A DNA stretch of 64,000 nt, taken from the NCBI GenBank assembly GCA_023313575.1, contig JAJTTP010000022.1, positions 248,001 to 312,000 on the forward strand, read 5' to 3'. Positions within the stretch are counted from its first letter, which is position 1, and every line of letters begins with the position of its first letter. This document shows positions 1-13,100 of the stretch, in pieces. The stretch is from Eutypella sp. D-1. Its lineage: Eukaryota; Ascomycota; Sordariomycetes; Xylariales; Diatrypaceae. The notes beneath the pieces were generated by a model, which was not told where the DNA came from, did not search any database, and saw only the letters and a program-made list of their open reading frames with translations. A program made the position numbers and the translations under genes.

Positions 1-1002
1 GCAATCCAGGTCGATGAGAAAGGGTTATTGGTGTCAGTTTCGTGCGGAAACTATATCACATCTCCCACTGCATACCCATCCATGAGCTCTTCAGCCCATC
101 TAAAAACGTACCCCACAATCGACGTGCGCGATCTCGTCGAGATTGACAGACTCTACTTTTGTGTAGACCGCGTTGCCCCCAAAAGCAATCCAGATAAGGG
201 GGTAGTATTCAAATATGCTCTATTTGATGCACAGGCATTCAGAATGTGGCGCGAGGTGAATATTCTAAGTGCCATTGCCCCCCACCCGAATATTCTTCCT
301 TTGAAGAGCTTAATCACGGATGGTGGCGAAAACGACCCACGACTTCTGGGGTTTACCACAGAGTTTATTCCAGGTGGGACACTTGTCGAAAACACAAGCC
401 GGCGATTCAAACTCAAGTGGCTCAATCAACTTATATCTGCCGTGGATTTCCTGAACATGGAAATGGGGGTTGTGAATAATGACATCAGTCCGAAGAATCT
501 CTTAATAGACCCAAGCACAGACAACCTAAAGTTGTTCGACTTCAACGCGGCTGCGACAGTTGCGCAAGATGGAAGCGCCTACGATTTAGCGGGAGTAATA
601 TTAACCATGTACGAAATCGTCACTCATGACTTTGATTTCAGGGACGACAACCGCCGTGTCTGGCCCGAGAACGCTATTGAAGTTACGGGCAGGAAACAAT
701 GGCCAGTGAGAGGGAGGCTAGGCTGCAAAGTGACCACTATTCGGAAACGGCTGGTGGAATGGTCTAAAGTTCAACGTACTGGAGGAGGAGACGGACCGGT
801 TGTGCCTCCCTTTGTATTGGCTGCTGCGGACGAGAAGACACAGACTCCGGAAGTAAAAGTGGAGACGGATGGAAGCAAGCATACAGCGGAATGGGATTTC
901 AATTGTTGGGAGAGACCTGCGCAGATGAAAACAATTCCATCAAGAAGAAAACGAAAGACAGAGAGTCAAGACGAAGAAACAGACACGTCGGCGTCTGAGT
1001 AG
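1..1002 (+). CDS. Protein kinase-like protein, 5' end beyond the window
   Basis: The frame is open from base 1 to the TGA at 1000-1002, so the start probably lies upstream; the first in-window ATG is at 82. The protein has a kinase-fold layout: a PHPNILPL segment follows the region where the N lobe should be, then a catalytic loop NNDISPKN and a metal-binding position DFN. Active kinases normally have HRDxKxxN and DFG, so the loop His is Asn and the Gly of DFG is Asn, while the loop Asp and Asn are kept. The last 90 residues are basic and Ser/Thr/Glu rich (RRKRK near the end), which could be a nuclear signal. This resembles the large, poorly known kinase-like families of filamentous fungi. 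Activity cannot be judged from sequence; a pseudokinase is possible. No intron is needed inside the window. Confidence 0.72.
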   Translation, partial: AIQVDEKGLLVSVSCGNYITSPTAYPSMSSSAHLKTYPTIDVRDLVEIDRLYFCVDRVAPKSNPDKGVVFKYALFDAQAFRMWREVNILSAIAPHPNILPLKSLITDGGENDPRLLGFTTEFIPGGTLVENTSRRFKLKWLNQLISAVDFLNMEMGVVNNDISPKNLLIDPSTDNLKLFDFNAAATVAQDGSAYDLAGVILTMYEIVTHDFDFRDDNRRVWPENAIEVTGRKQWPVRGRLGCKVTTIRKRLVEWSKVQRTGGGDGPVVPPFVLAAADEKTQTPEVKVETDGSKHTAEWDFNCWERPAQMKTIPSRRKRKTESQDEETDTSASE

Positions 1003-1122
1003 ATTTCTAGCAACAACACCACGCAGGTTCCCTCGGGAGGGCTCGATTTCATCACCAGATTCCGTCAAGACTGCACTAGTATGATAAAGTGATTGACAAT
1101 GATTACTAGCTTCTTCAAAAAG

Positions 1123-2044
1123 TCATTTGGGCGTCTTGAGCATCTCCAACCCGTTCCCTTTCGTGAGTATGTAATCCTGCAAGACAGTAGTCTTCATATT
1201 AGTAGACTCCCCATGACAAAAGAAGGGTTCCTGTGGGTCTTACCATTAACCCATCCGGCATGAAGTAACTCATCAACCAAGCTATGGTCGTTAAGCCGCC
1301 TTGCCAAATGACTCTCTTCACCGATGGACGCAATAGCTCGCTGACTACACTCTGTGCATATAGGCCCGCATCAATGTAGTGACTACCTTCCAACATCTTA
1401 CGCCCCTCGATCTGTTTCTTCAGTGGCATATAGAGACTATGTTCGGGCAGCCTTTGCGGAGGCGAATTAATGAAAAGGTCAGATCTGACACTGCCAGTCT
1501 TGACTATCACGACTCGGATCCCGAGAGGCGCTAGCTCGGTGCGCATGGTAGCGCTCAGAGCATCCAGCGCGGCCTTGGAGGCGTTGTACATGGCCATGAA
1601 AGGCGGTCGGACGATCGTGTTGATGCTTCCTAGGTTCGCCACGATAGAGTTGCTCCCTGCTTCGAGGAGCAGTGGCACGAAGGCCTGGGTCACGGCAAGC
1701 ACGCCTAGGACATTGACGTCAAATACTCGCCGCGCATCGTCGATGGATGTGTCAGTGCAGGGCATGCAGTGATACACGCCGGCGTTATTAATAAGAATGT
1801 CTAGTTTCCCATCTGCGAGCTTCCGGACGTGTGCGACGGCCTCGGAGATCGAAGCCGCAGATGTGACGTCCATTACAACTGTATCCAAGCCTAGTTCACG
1901 GAAACCGACGAGCAATGAATCCGACAACCCGCAAGCGAAAACGCGGTGGCCGCGCAATTGGAACTCCTTCGCTAGCGACCCGCCGATTCCATTCGGTCCG
2001 CAGCCGGTGATGAGAACGTTTTTGCGAGGCATAATTGATCCCAT
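1123..2044 (-). CDS. Short-chain dehydrogenase/reductase (AYR1-like), two exons
   Basis: Exon 1 is 2044-1244 and exon 2 is 1176-1123, with a 67-base intron at 1177-1243 (donor GTAAGA, branch CTACTAAT, acceptor TTGCAG). Reading through the donor would give an unrelated tail; splicing ends the protein with a Lys-rich stretch and TGA at 1125-1123, giving 284 residues. Classical SDR features are present: the Rossmann TGxxxxGIG motif near residue 13, NNAG near 87, the catalytic Ser in a GSIN segment and YNASK near 153-157. An N-terminal ATG at 2044 is followed by a second four codons later; either could be used. The sequence is closest to fungal 1-acyldihydroxyacetone-phosphate reductase-type SDRs (lipid metabolism, NADPH), but substrate cannot be assigned from motifs. 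It converges with the kinase-like gene, with a 120-base gap. Confidence 0.85.
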
Positions 2045-4133
2045 CTACAAGGGAAGGCGACGCTACACAGGTATGGTAATTGGAAAAGAACGAGGAATCT
2101 GGGATTCGGTGTCTAGGAATGGGAGCCCATTAATTGGTCTACTATGGAATATGAAGGATTATATCAACGAAGGTAGTGTTCAAGAGTTTTTGGTGTTTGG
2201 TGATTAATGGGTGATCCCCCAATCAGACACTATTACAGCGTTAGACCTGCTAAAACGGCCTTTATGGCAGACTAACGTAGCGGCGTAATAGGGCTGTTAG
2301 CGGTTATTCTAATCGCGTCTGTGCATATTCTGGGGGATATTGTGAATCAGCGAGAACCGAAATTTTTAGAATCCTGCTTCATTTTCCCTGCCAGTCAGCC
2401 AGTACATTATTGAGTACAAGGTACCTACATGTTGGCAAGTGTGAGTAATGAGGAGTAAGTAAGTTATCAGCCACTTAGCACTTTGGCATTTGAGCCACAG
2501 GATTTGCTTGGCCACTTTGACACTATAACCCATCTTGCTCATGCTGTAATGCGTAGTGGCTACCACCAGTTGTACTTTTTTCTGTGACCAGCGTGACCTA
2601 GATGCTCGCCACCTTTTTGTTCAATTCTAGGTTATGAGCATGATAGAGTTCGATGTCGATTGAGCACAGGCTGGGCTTGAGTTAAAAGTTTACAGGGGTG
2701 AATGCTCCGCATACCTAAGTAACTCTAGAAGAAAAATCTGTTGACAAGGTTTCCTTATTCTCCAATCAGGTGTCATAAATGCTGAGGTATATGATATATG
2801 TTGAACATGGTATGCGACCTCGGCGGTTAAATTATCTCGACGTGATAGAACACAGCGACCCAGAATGCGAAAAGCCTGTTCATCGGAAAAAGAAAAAAGG
2901 GGAGATAAGGATGTAATATGGCGACTTATATAATTGAACAAGACCCAGGCTACTTAGAGTAGTGCACAGAAATGATTTAAGCCAAGACCGTCGGCCATGC
3001 TATGTAGACAATAGGAAATTAATTACCGTGGCATCGGAGCGGGACCCAGTTTTATCAACGGGCTCCTGGTAATTGGCTGAGCCCCTTTTAGTGTGTGCTT
3101 GCGTAGCAGGCCGGGTAAAAGCGAACCTTAATTTGATCTCTTACAATATACGTTGCTACCACATGGCTGGTAACGAGTGTATCATCATTAGTCTTAACTT
3201 TATTGGATATCCTCGTCGACCGCTTTATATACTAGTGGCTGGAAATGTCATATACTAAGAGTTATTATATCAAGCTCCTGCGGAACATTAGCGGGCTAAC
3301 ATGGTGTATCAGATTGGTGGTCTAATGTCGATATTGTGACTAACTTCCAAGCAACAGCAAGAAGAATCCTGCTGAAACTGTTGTTAGGATATGTTGGCCT
3401 TGTGATCTAACCCTATTACTTTGATGACGGTATCGATTGCTTTCAATCTACATATCGCCGATCTCGTCACTGCCTTTACAGGTACTTATCGAGAGCGTTA
3501 AGCATATGATGGATATTCAGTCAGCTACGCACCGATAAACTAGTGGGTTCAATGGTAAAATATTCTACTAGACACCTCGCTAAATACCTGTCTTCACGAA
3601 GCTTTACAGCTCCGGATCTATCCAGAAGCCTGCGTGGGTGTGAGACGGTATCAGACCAAGCTACCGTGGATAAGGCTTCCTAGCCTTGGTAAGGACAGTT
3701 TATAGATGCATTTATTGTGCATTTATTGTGACTAGTAGGACACATGTGCGAAGCGGCTCTAGGAATAAGGTTAGAATGCAATGCATAACTTCCTATGATT
3801 GCGAGATATATGCCGGAAGGGATGGTGTGCTATGTAGACTATGAGTCTATTGAAAAGGTTTCGAGCAAGACACTGGCTACTTGATTAGGTATAACGGAAC
3901 CATGCCAAATATTGGACAATCGCCTTAGGTTTTCAACGTTTCTGGGGAATGGAAGCCTTATACTGTGATATGGTGACCTTTTCCCTACATCATACCTGAG
4001 CACGATTTCTAAAGTCGTAAATACGCCATCAATCTATACTATTTGTATCAACCCTTCGCCGACTGAATATCATCGAATTGATTAATATAATTTGGAATGT
4101 CGTTCTAGGGCATCAACTAACTTACGAGTGGCG
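2045..4133. other. Gene-poor intergenic region
   Basis: About 2.1 kb between the SDR start and the giant surface-protein start. It is richer in A and T than the flanking coding DNA and holds only short open frames without recognisable protein features. I see no transposase remnant and no RNA gene. It must contain the promoters of both divergent genes. Confidence 0.6.
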
Positions 4134-7100
4134 ATGAGACGCCCCCGGTATACGAACCCGTGGCTCCTGCCAGTGCTCGCGCTCCCCCTTTTTAGCTCAT
4201 ACGTCTCCTCGAAAGACGTCGATCCGAAATTTACCCTCGACTTTCCAGATGAGAGGGATCATAACCATCAAGATGCTTCTGACGTGTGGCCCTTGTTTCT
4301 GCAGGCCGGATGGGTCCGTGTTGGTTGCTACTCCGATAATATCCGTTCAAGAACATTGAGACGCGAGATTGGTTCTGTAAGTCGCCCTTGTACTTTTGCC
4401 TTCGAGCGTCGCAGAGTGCTTGATCGAGGTCATGCTGCAAACCAAGATGATATTCATCCTTTGGGTTGAGCAATTTGACCGAGGCTGACTACCTTGTCGT
4501 ATGCTGACATGTCTGTGATACAGTCTTACGGAATGACCATTGAATGGTGCGCGAAAGCCTGCCATGATGAGAAGTTTCCTTACGCTGGTGTTTCGGACGG
4601 TAACCAATGTTTCTGCGGCAACGAAATCCACTACGCTGAGGAGCGCTGGGTAGACAACTCACAATGCAATAGTAAGCATCCATCGTATTTGTTGAATCTC
4701 TTGCCGAGTGATTTAAATCGCGGCCGTTGTGCCTGATTTACAAGGCTACAGGCAATCACCTGTTGACCTCACGCCACTCCAACCCCACGCAAGGCCAATT
4801 TGAGATTTCTAACAGCAATTTTCTAAACATAGTACCGTGCAATGGGAACCAAACCGAAATCTGCGGAGGTCACTGCAAGCTCACTGTTTATAGGTCCAAA
4901 CGGCACGCCCGAGATCATTTACCCGACCGTCCGACGAGTCGCACCAAGGCCGCTTCGGAATATCCGTCACACCTTTCGCCCCACCCTCATCAACACCCCC
5001 ACAGCAGTATTGATTCCCGCGACCCAACTAACCCGCGGGCATCGGAACAACCAGACCACCCAGATGATCCAAGAAACCCGGCCCATCCTGGACCACCAGG
5101 ATACCCGGGGCCACCCGCACATCGGGGACCGCCAGGCCACCATGGACCACCCGGACGACATGGACCGCCAGGAGATCATGGACCACCAGGGCACCCGGGG
5201 CCTCCAGGCCCTCCAGGGCACCCAGGCCCCCCGTGGCGCCCGGGGCATCCTGGATTTCCAAGCAAGTCGCCGGCTAATGTGACAATGTCGCCAAAAGACC
5301 AGCCACCTATAATTACTGTGTCGAAGACGATCATTTATCACACGTCTAATGCGCTGGCTGATTATGTCACCACGACCGGACAGGGTTCCATATCGGAATT
5401 GACAACGATAACAATACCACCGAGCGGAAAGAAGGATCCCGGGACCATCCTAGTCCTTACGCCTGCACCAACGACATCTTCAACTTCATCTTCATCTTCC
5501 TCAACAACCACGGCTATGTTCATCACGATCACGCAGGGAGCACAAGTCCCTTCCAGGACGACCGTCACTATCCCACCAAGTGGAAATGACCCTGGTACCG
5601 TTTTGATCTTGATACCAGGGCCCGTCCCGACGGCACCACCTTCTTTTGTAACGTCTATTAGACCATACTATGGAGCAACAACTGCCACTGTCACTTTGTT
5701 CCCGACATTACCTGGCGCTTTAGGCACCGTCCTGATTTTGACACCTGCCTACATCACGACCACTGCGCCGGGTGCTAACGCAGCAATCCAAACGATCACA
5801 ATACGGCCCGCTGGGACGGCTCCTGGCACAATTTTGATCCTCACGCCGAGCCCTGGAGCAGCGCCTGTGCTGCGCTATGTGACACAGACACAGACATATA
5901 CAGGTACGGCTGTATCAACCATCACCGAGCTGCCTGGCCGAGCCGGCGACCCAGGAACCGTTATCGGTATGTATAAAAATCCCCCTTGAGCCCCAGAAAT
6001 CTGTTTATCTGCCAAGTTTGAGAAGCTAACAAGTCCGTAGTGAGTATTAGTTTGATTGCCCTTCTTTTACGAACCGTATACCGCCTGGTGTGTCCTAGTA
6101 CTCCACACCTTGGGATCTAACGCAGGCCATTTTTTTGCAACAGGTTCTCGACCCAGCGCCAATATACATCACGACGACGAGCACAGCAGAGGCTGGTACG
6201 GACCCTACGACAATCACCGTGCCAGCGCAGGGTACAATTCCTGGCACGATAATTGTGGTGACGACGCCTGTAGTGTTTCGTTTCGCACGGCCTCTTTTAC
6301 GTTTTGCAACCGTGGTGACTATGTATGATGGAGAAGACACGACCACCGAGTTAATCTCACCCACACAATCTACAGGTGACGGGACCGTCACCGAAACCGT
6401 AAGGATTTGGTCTCCGAGGAGCAATTACGTGAGGGTCACCAGTTACTGGACAGGCAACTATACCAGAACCACCAGAGTAAGGCGTTCCTCCAGCGTGTCT
6501 GGGACTTTCGTATCCGCCATCTCTGGGACTGTCATAGTACTACTACCGAGCCCCACCTACGTCACTACTACCGAAACGTACTCGGGCTCCGTAGCTATAA
6601 CTACAACAGTGCCACCATCCGGCTCCGTGTCGGGGACAGTTGTGATATACACGCCAATGCCTACGGATATTGAATGGGTAACAGTGACAGCAAACTATAC
6701 GGGTTCAGATCAAGGCACTTTGACCATCACGCAAACCCCCACGTCTAGCGGCGCTAGGGGTACCATCGTCGTTGCTAGACGGGCACTGGCAGCTCGGGCC
6801 GTGGCTGGTACCGTGACGATTACCGAGGCCTACACCGGGACAGGCACATCCTCAATCACATTACAGCCAGCGGAGTCGGATTCTACGGAAACTGTCGTAG
6901 TTCTGACTGGGTATAATGCGGAACCCGGGAATAGCTCTATATCAGACGTTAGCTCCATGACTAACTCTAGCTCTACATCCCAACCAGCTTCGTCGTCAGA
7001 TACCACTTCCTCATCGGGGTCCAGTTCTTCCACAGACATCAGTACACCACCCTGGCTCAACTCTACATCCACGTTGGATTCTACATATGGATCAATTTCT

Positions 7101-10100
7101 ATGACTTCGACCAACTCATCGTCTGAGCCGTATACACCATGGGTGACCATTACAATGAACATGACAGCCTCTGCAAACTCAACAACGACCATTACGATGT
7201 CGCCAACAAGCAGTGGAGCCACTGGCACCGTTATTGTGAGGCCTGTCCTACGAAATGCGGTTGTTGTTCGTGTTACGACGACGACAACGACTCGTTCGGG
7301 AAATGCTACAACCACCACCACACTACAACCCTCCGGGAATGCCACTGCAACAACTGTCGTTGTTATAGTACCTTCGACATCGTCGCATTCGTCGTCAGTA
7401 AGGTGGCCGAATTCAACCTCGTCTTCGGTGCTGTGGTCTAATTCAACCTCATCGTCGGTGTTATGGCAAAACTCAACGTCTTCTTCGTACCTAGATTATG
7501 TCACTAGTACTCAATACACAGGGTCCACCCTGACGACTACGACAGTTGTTCAAAATGGCAGTGTTCCAGGCACCGTAATCATTCAGGAACCCACATCTTA
7601 TATCACAACTACTGAATATGATTACACTGGCTCAAGCCCTACGACGCTCACAATTGCTCCCAGCGGATCAATTCCTGGGACAGTTGTCGAGGAATACCCC
7701 CCGAGCTATGTCAGCAGTACCCGATACGATTATACAGGCTCCGATCCCACTACTGTCACAGTGCCGCCAAGCGGATCTGTCCCGGGTACTGTTATTGCCG
7801 AGTACCCTCCGAGCTATGTGACAACTACACAATACGATTATACTGGTTCAGATCCCACTACTGTCACAGTACCGCCAAGCGGATCTGTCCCGGGTACTGT
7901 TGTCCTCGAGAACCCTCCAAGCTATGTGAGCACCACCGAATACGATTATACTGGTTCAACCCCAACTACGATTACCGTCTCAGCAAATGGGTCTATCCCG
8001 GGTACTATTGTCGTCGAAAATCCTCCAAGTTACACCACCATCACGGAATACACATATGCAGGTTCTGCTCCAACAACCACCACCGTTGCTCCCAGTGATT
8101 CTGTTCCGGGTACTGTGATAGTCGAATACCCGCCATCCTACCTCACAACTACTCGGTATGATTATACGGGCTCCTATACTACAACGACCGTGCCTCCAAG
8201 TGGTAGCGTTCCTGGGACTGTCGTAATTTTGACCGCCGTGGGCTATGTAATGAGCACTCAATATGGATATACAGGGTCATTGACAACAACGACAATCCCT
8301 CCAAGTGGCAGCATTTCCGGTACTATTCTTGTGAACACCCCGCCAAGCTACGTGACAGCTACACAATATGGTGGATCGGCTGCAACAACGACGACGGTGT
8401 CGGCTAATGGGACTAATGCTGGGACTGTCATCGTCATGTCTCCCACAGCGTATATCACGAGTACCGAGTACCAATATTCAGGGACCCCTACAAACACCAC
8501 CGTTTCGGCGAGTGGGAGCAAGGCTGGTACAGTTATGGTTCGAAAGCTGGTGGCTTTTGTTACCACGACCAAGTATTCGGGATCCCCAACTACGACGACA
8601 GTTTCACCAAGTGGCAGCGTCCCTGGCACTGTGATCATACAACCCGAGCCGAGTTATGTAACTACTACTCAGTATGAGGGATCCAATCTGACGACGACAA
8701 CTGTGCCTCCAAGTGGCAGCGTCCCTGGTACCGTGATAGTCGAGGTTCCGACAGCGTATGTTACCAGTACTGAGTACGAATACGGCGGGACGGCCACAAC
8801 GACGACTGTGCTTCCAAGTGGCAGCGTCCCTGGTACTGTGATCATACGATCAGAAGTAGATTACGTCACGACCACGGAATATACCGGATCTTCCGTCACA
8901 ACGTATACCATCAATCATAGTGGAAGCTCTCCCGGGACTATCATTATCCAGACGCCTGCTGAGTATGATACCTCCACTCAATATGCTGGCTCCGTCGACG
9001 CAACTTCTACTATCCCCAACAGTGGGAGTGTCCATGGTACTATTTTGATACAGCAGCCAACGTCATACACCACAACGACAGAATACACGGGATCTAATCT
9101 AACAACAACCACAGTGCTTCCAAGTGGCAGCGTACCTGGGACCGTAATCGTCCAGGTCCCTACGTCCTACGTGTTGACAACCGAATATACCGGTTCTGTT
9201 GTTACCACGAGTACGGTGCCTCCAAGTGGTAGTGTGCCGGGCACCATAATCGTGCAGAATCCTACCTCATACGTAACATCAACCGAATACGCAGGATCCA
9301 ATCTTACAACTACTACAGTTCCGCCAAGTGGGAGTGTTCCAGGCACTGTAGTGATCCAGGTACCTACTTCATACGTGGTGATAACGGAATATACCGGATC
9401 TGTTGCTACGGCCACTACGATCCCTCCAAGTGGGAGCGTCCCTGGCACTGTGATATTCCGAAGTCCGACTGCATACACCACCTCGACAGAATATACTGGC
9501 TCCGTCGTGACGACGATGACAATTCCACCAAGCGGGAGTGTGCCAGGGACTGTCGTTGTCAGGACCCCACCATCGTACATCACGTCGACACAATACACAT
9601 ACACAGGTCCTAATGCTACAACAACAACGGTCTCAAATAGTGGGAGCATTCCCGGTACTGTAATCGTTCAGTTACCACCATCATACGTAACAAAAACAGA
9701 GTATATGGGTTCCAGTGCTACAACGACTACAGTGCCGGCGGATGGGAGTGTTCCTGGCACTGTGATTATCCAAAACCCCACTGGATATATCGTCACTACG
9801 ATTTTTAGTGGCTCCGACCCGGAGACGACAACCACCATACCGCCAAGTGGGAGTGTCTCTGGTACAGTGATAGTCGTGACACCGGCTCCGTATATAACAA
9901 CTACCCAATACGCCGGTTCTGTAGTAACTACTTCCACCATACAGAACAGTGGAAGTATTCCTGGCACCATCATAGTGCAAAATCCCACAGGATATATCGT
10001 CACTACCCTGTATAGTGGTATGATCGTGACGACTACCACTATCCCACCCAGCGGCAGCGTTTCTGGAACGGTTTTAATCGTGACGCCTCCACCTTACATC

Positions 10101-13100
10101 ACAACCACGGAGTACATTGGCTCGGTCGTAACCACGAGCACCATACCGAACAGTGGGAGTGTTCCTGGCACGGTCATAGTTCGAAACCCCACAGGCTATA
10201 TCGTCACTACCCTGTACAGTGGTACGAATCTAACGACCACCACCATCCCGCCCAGTGGCAGCATTTCTGGCACAGTTCTTATCGTAGCCCCGCCGTCCTA
10301 TTTGACAACTACACAGTATGTGGGTTCGAGCCCGACAACGACCACGGTGCCGAACAGTGGTAGCATCCCTGGGACGATTATCATTCAAAGCCCTACTCAA
10401 TATGTCACAACCACGCAGTATATGGGGTCTAACCTATCTACGACCACTATAACCGCTAGTGATAGCATACCTGGCACAGTTATTGTATACATACCTCCAG
10501 GTTATGTGACGACAACAGTGTACACTGGTACCACTGTAATGACGAGCACGGTGCCAAACAGCGGGAGCGTGCCTGGCACTATTATTATCCAGACACCTCC
10601 AAGCTACGTGACAACGACGGAATATACCGGCTCCGCATCTCTGACGACAAGCACAGTGCTTCATAGTGATAGTGTGCCCGGAACCGTGATAATTCGGAGC
10701 CCGTGGGCGTTTGTGACAACAACGGAATATATGGGATCGACTCCGAGCACGACCACCATTCCCCCAAGCGGCTCTCAGCCAGGAACCGTGATCATTGGAG
10801 TCCCGACAGCTTATGTCACAACGACGCAGTACATGGGCTCCATCTCCACTACGTCCACCGTGCCTCCAAGCGGCTCCCAACCTGGCACCGTGGTGATTGG
10901 GATCCCAACGGCCTATGTCACCACAACACAATATATGGGATCGGTATTCACGACTACAACCGTGCCACCAAGTGGACCTCAGGCAGGAACGGTGGTGGTT
11001 CAGATACCCACGAGTTATATCCTAACGACTGAATATACGGGAACGACGGTAACTACGAAGACGGTAGCACCAAGTGGTGCACAGCCAGGAACGGTTATAG
11101 TTCAGACCCCCCCAAGCTATGTGACCACGACGCAATACTCAGGGACCGGCATTGCCACTACTATGACTATTCCCAACAGCGGTTCTCAACCAGGGACAGT
11201 ACTAGTGCAAAGTCCTGCTGCCTATATCACGACAACTCAATACACGGGCACAAACACTACAAGCTTCACGATTCCCAACAGTGACAGTGTACCAGGCACG
11301 GTTGTTGTGCAGATTCCCCCAAGCTACATTACCACCACTCTATATAGTGGCACCAATTCTGCCACCACAGTGACAGTCCCCAATAGTGGCTCCCAGCCAG
11401 GAACTGTGATAGTCCAGAATCCCGCGGGCTACGTGACGACAACTCAATACATAGGAAGCAACACAACAACTACTTTCACAATTCCAAATAGTGGAAGTGT
11501 TCCAGGCACGGTTGTTATCCAGACCCCAGTCGTCTATGTAACAACTACTCAATATGTAGGATCCAGTGCCACCACTACTACAATTCCCAATAGTGGGTCA
11601 CAGCCGGGCACCATTGTCGTACAGTTGCCTCCAGGATACGTAACAACTACGCAATATACAGGGACGAGCCCAACTACTTTTACAATACCAAACAGCGATT
11701 CACAACCAGGAACAGTTGTTATACAGACACCGCCAGTATACGTAACAACGACGCTATATTCCGGAACGAGTCCAGCCACTTCCACCATTCCGAACAGTGG
11801 ATCTCAGCCCGGGACGGTGGTCATACAGACGCCTCCAAGCTACATAACAACTACCCAATATACAGGGAGCAGCCCCACTACGTTTACGATCGCCAACAGT
11901 GGTTCACAGCCGGGCACAGTAGTTGTACAGACACCACCCGCGTATGTCACAACTACCCAGTACACCGGCTCAACACCAACTACCATTACCGTCCCCAATA
12001 GTGGCTCCCAGCCAGGAACCATAGTGATACAGACGCCTCCTGGATACGTTACTACCACTCAATATGTTGGAGCGGGAACCAACGCCACAACGAGTACGGT
12101 CCCTAATAGTGGGAGCGTTCCCGGTACGGTGATTGTACAGCAGCCTGCAAGCTATGTTACAACTACTCAATATGTTGGAAGTAGTCCGACCACCTTTACA
12201 GTTCCCAATAGTAATTCACAGCCTGGGACAGTGGTGATACAAATGCCACCCGGGTATACTACGACGACCCAGTACGTGGGTTCGACTGTGACTACCATCA
12301 CAATTCCGAACAGTGGCTCGCGGCTTGGGACTGTGATCATACAGACCCCACCGGCATACATTACCACCACTCAATACGCAGGAACCAGTGCCACCACAAG
12401 CACTATTGCCAATAGTGGCAGCGTCCCTGGTACGGTTATCGTACAGATACCCCCAAGTTATATCACTACGACACAATACGTGGGAAGTACCGTCACAACA
12501 ACTACGATCCCGAATAGCGGCTCGCAGCCAGGCACAGTTATCATCCAGAACCCCCCGGCGTACATCACCACAACCCAGTATGTTGGGAGTAGCCTCACTA
12601 CTACTACGGTCCCAAATAGTGATAGTGCTCCAGGGACTGTTATTATCCAACAACCGCCGGGCTACGTAACAACCACCCAGTATACCGGCAATAACCTCAC
12701 AACGAGGACGATTCCCAATAGTGACAGCGTTCCAGGTACCATCCTGGTTCTGCAGCCACCTAGCTATATCACAACAACCCAATATGTGGGAAGCAGCCTC
12801 ACAACTACTACGGTTCCAAATAGTGGCAGCATCCCCGGTACCGTCATAATCCAGCAACCTCCCGGCTACATAACATCAACCCAATATAGCGGCAGTGTTC
12901 TCACAACAACGACGATTCCAAATAGTGGGAGCGTAGCTGGCACCATTCTCATTCAACAGCCACCCAGCTATATAACCACGACCCAGTACGTTGGGAGTAG
13001 TCTGGCAACAACAACGATTCAAAATAGCGGCAGCATCCCTGGTACCGTTATAATTCAACAGCCGCCAGGTTACGTTACAACAACCCAATACACAGGAACA

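Noticed and set aside
5967..6143. A single ordinary intron at this position
   Set aside because: It leaves one extra base, shifts the frame and stops by 6328; the two-step stwintron alone gives the right frame and the expected repeat motif.
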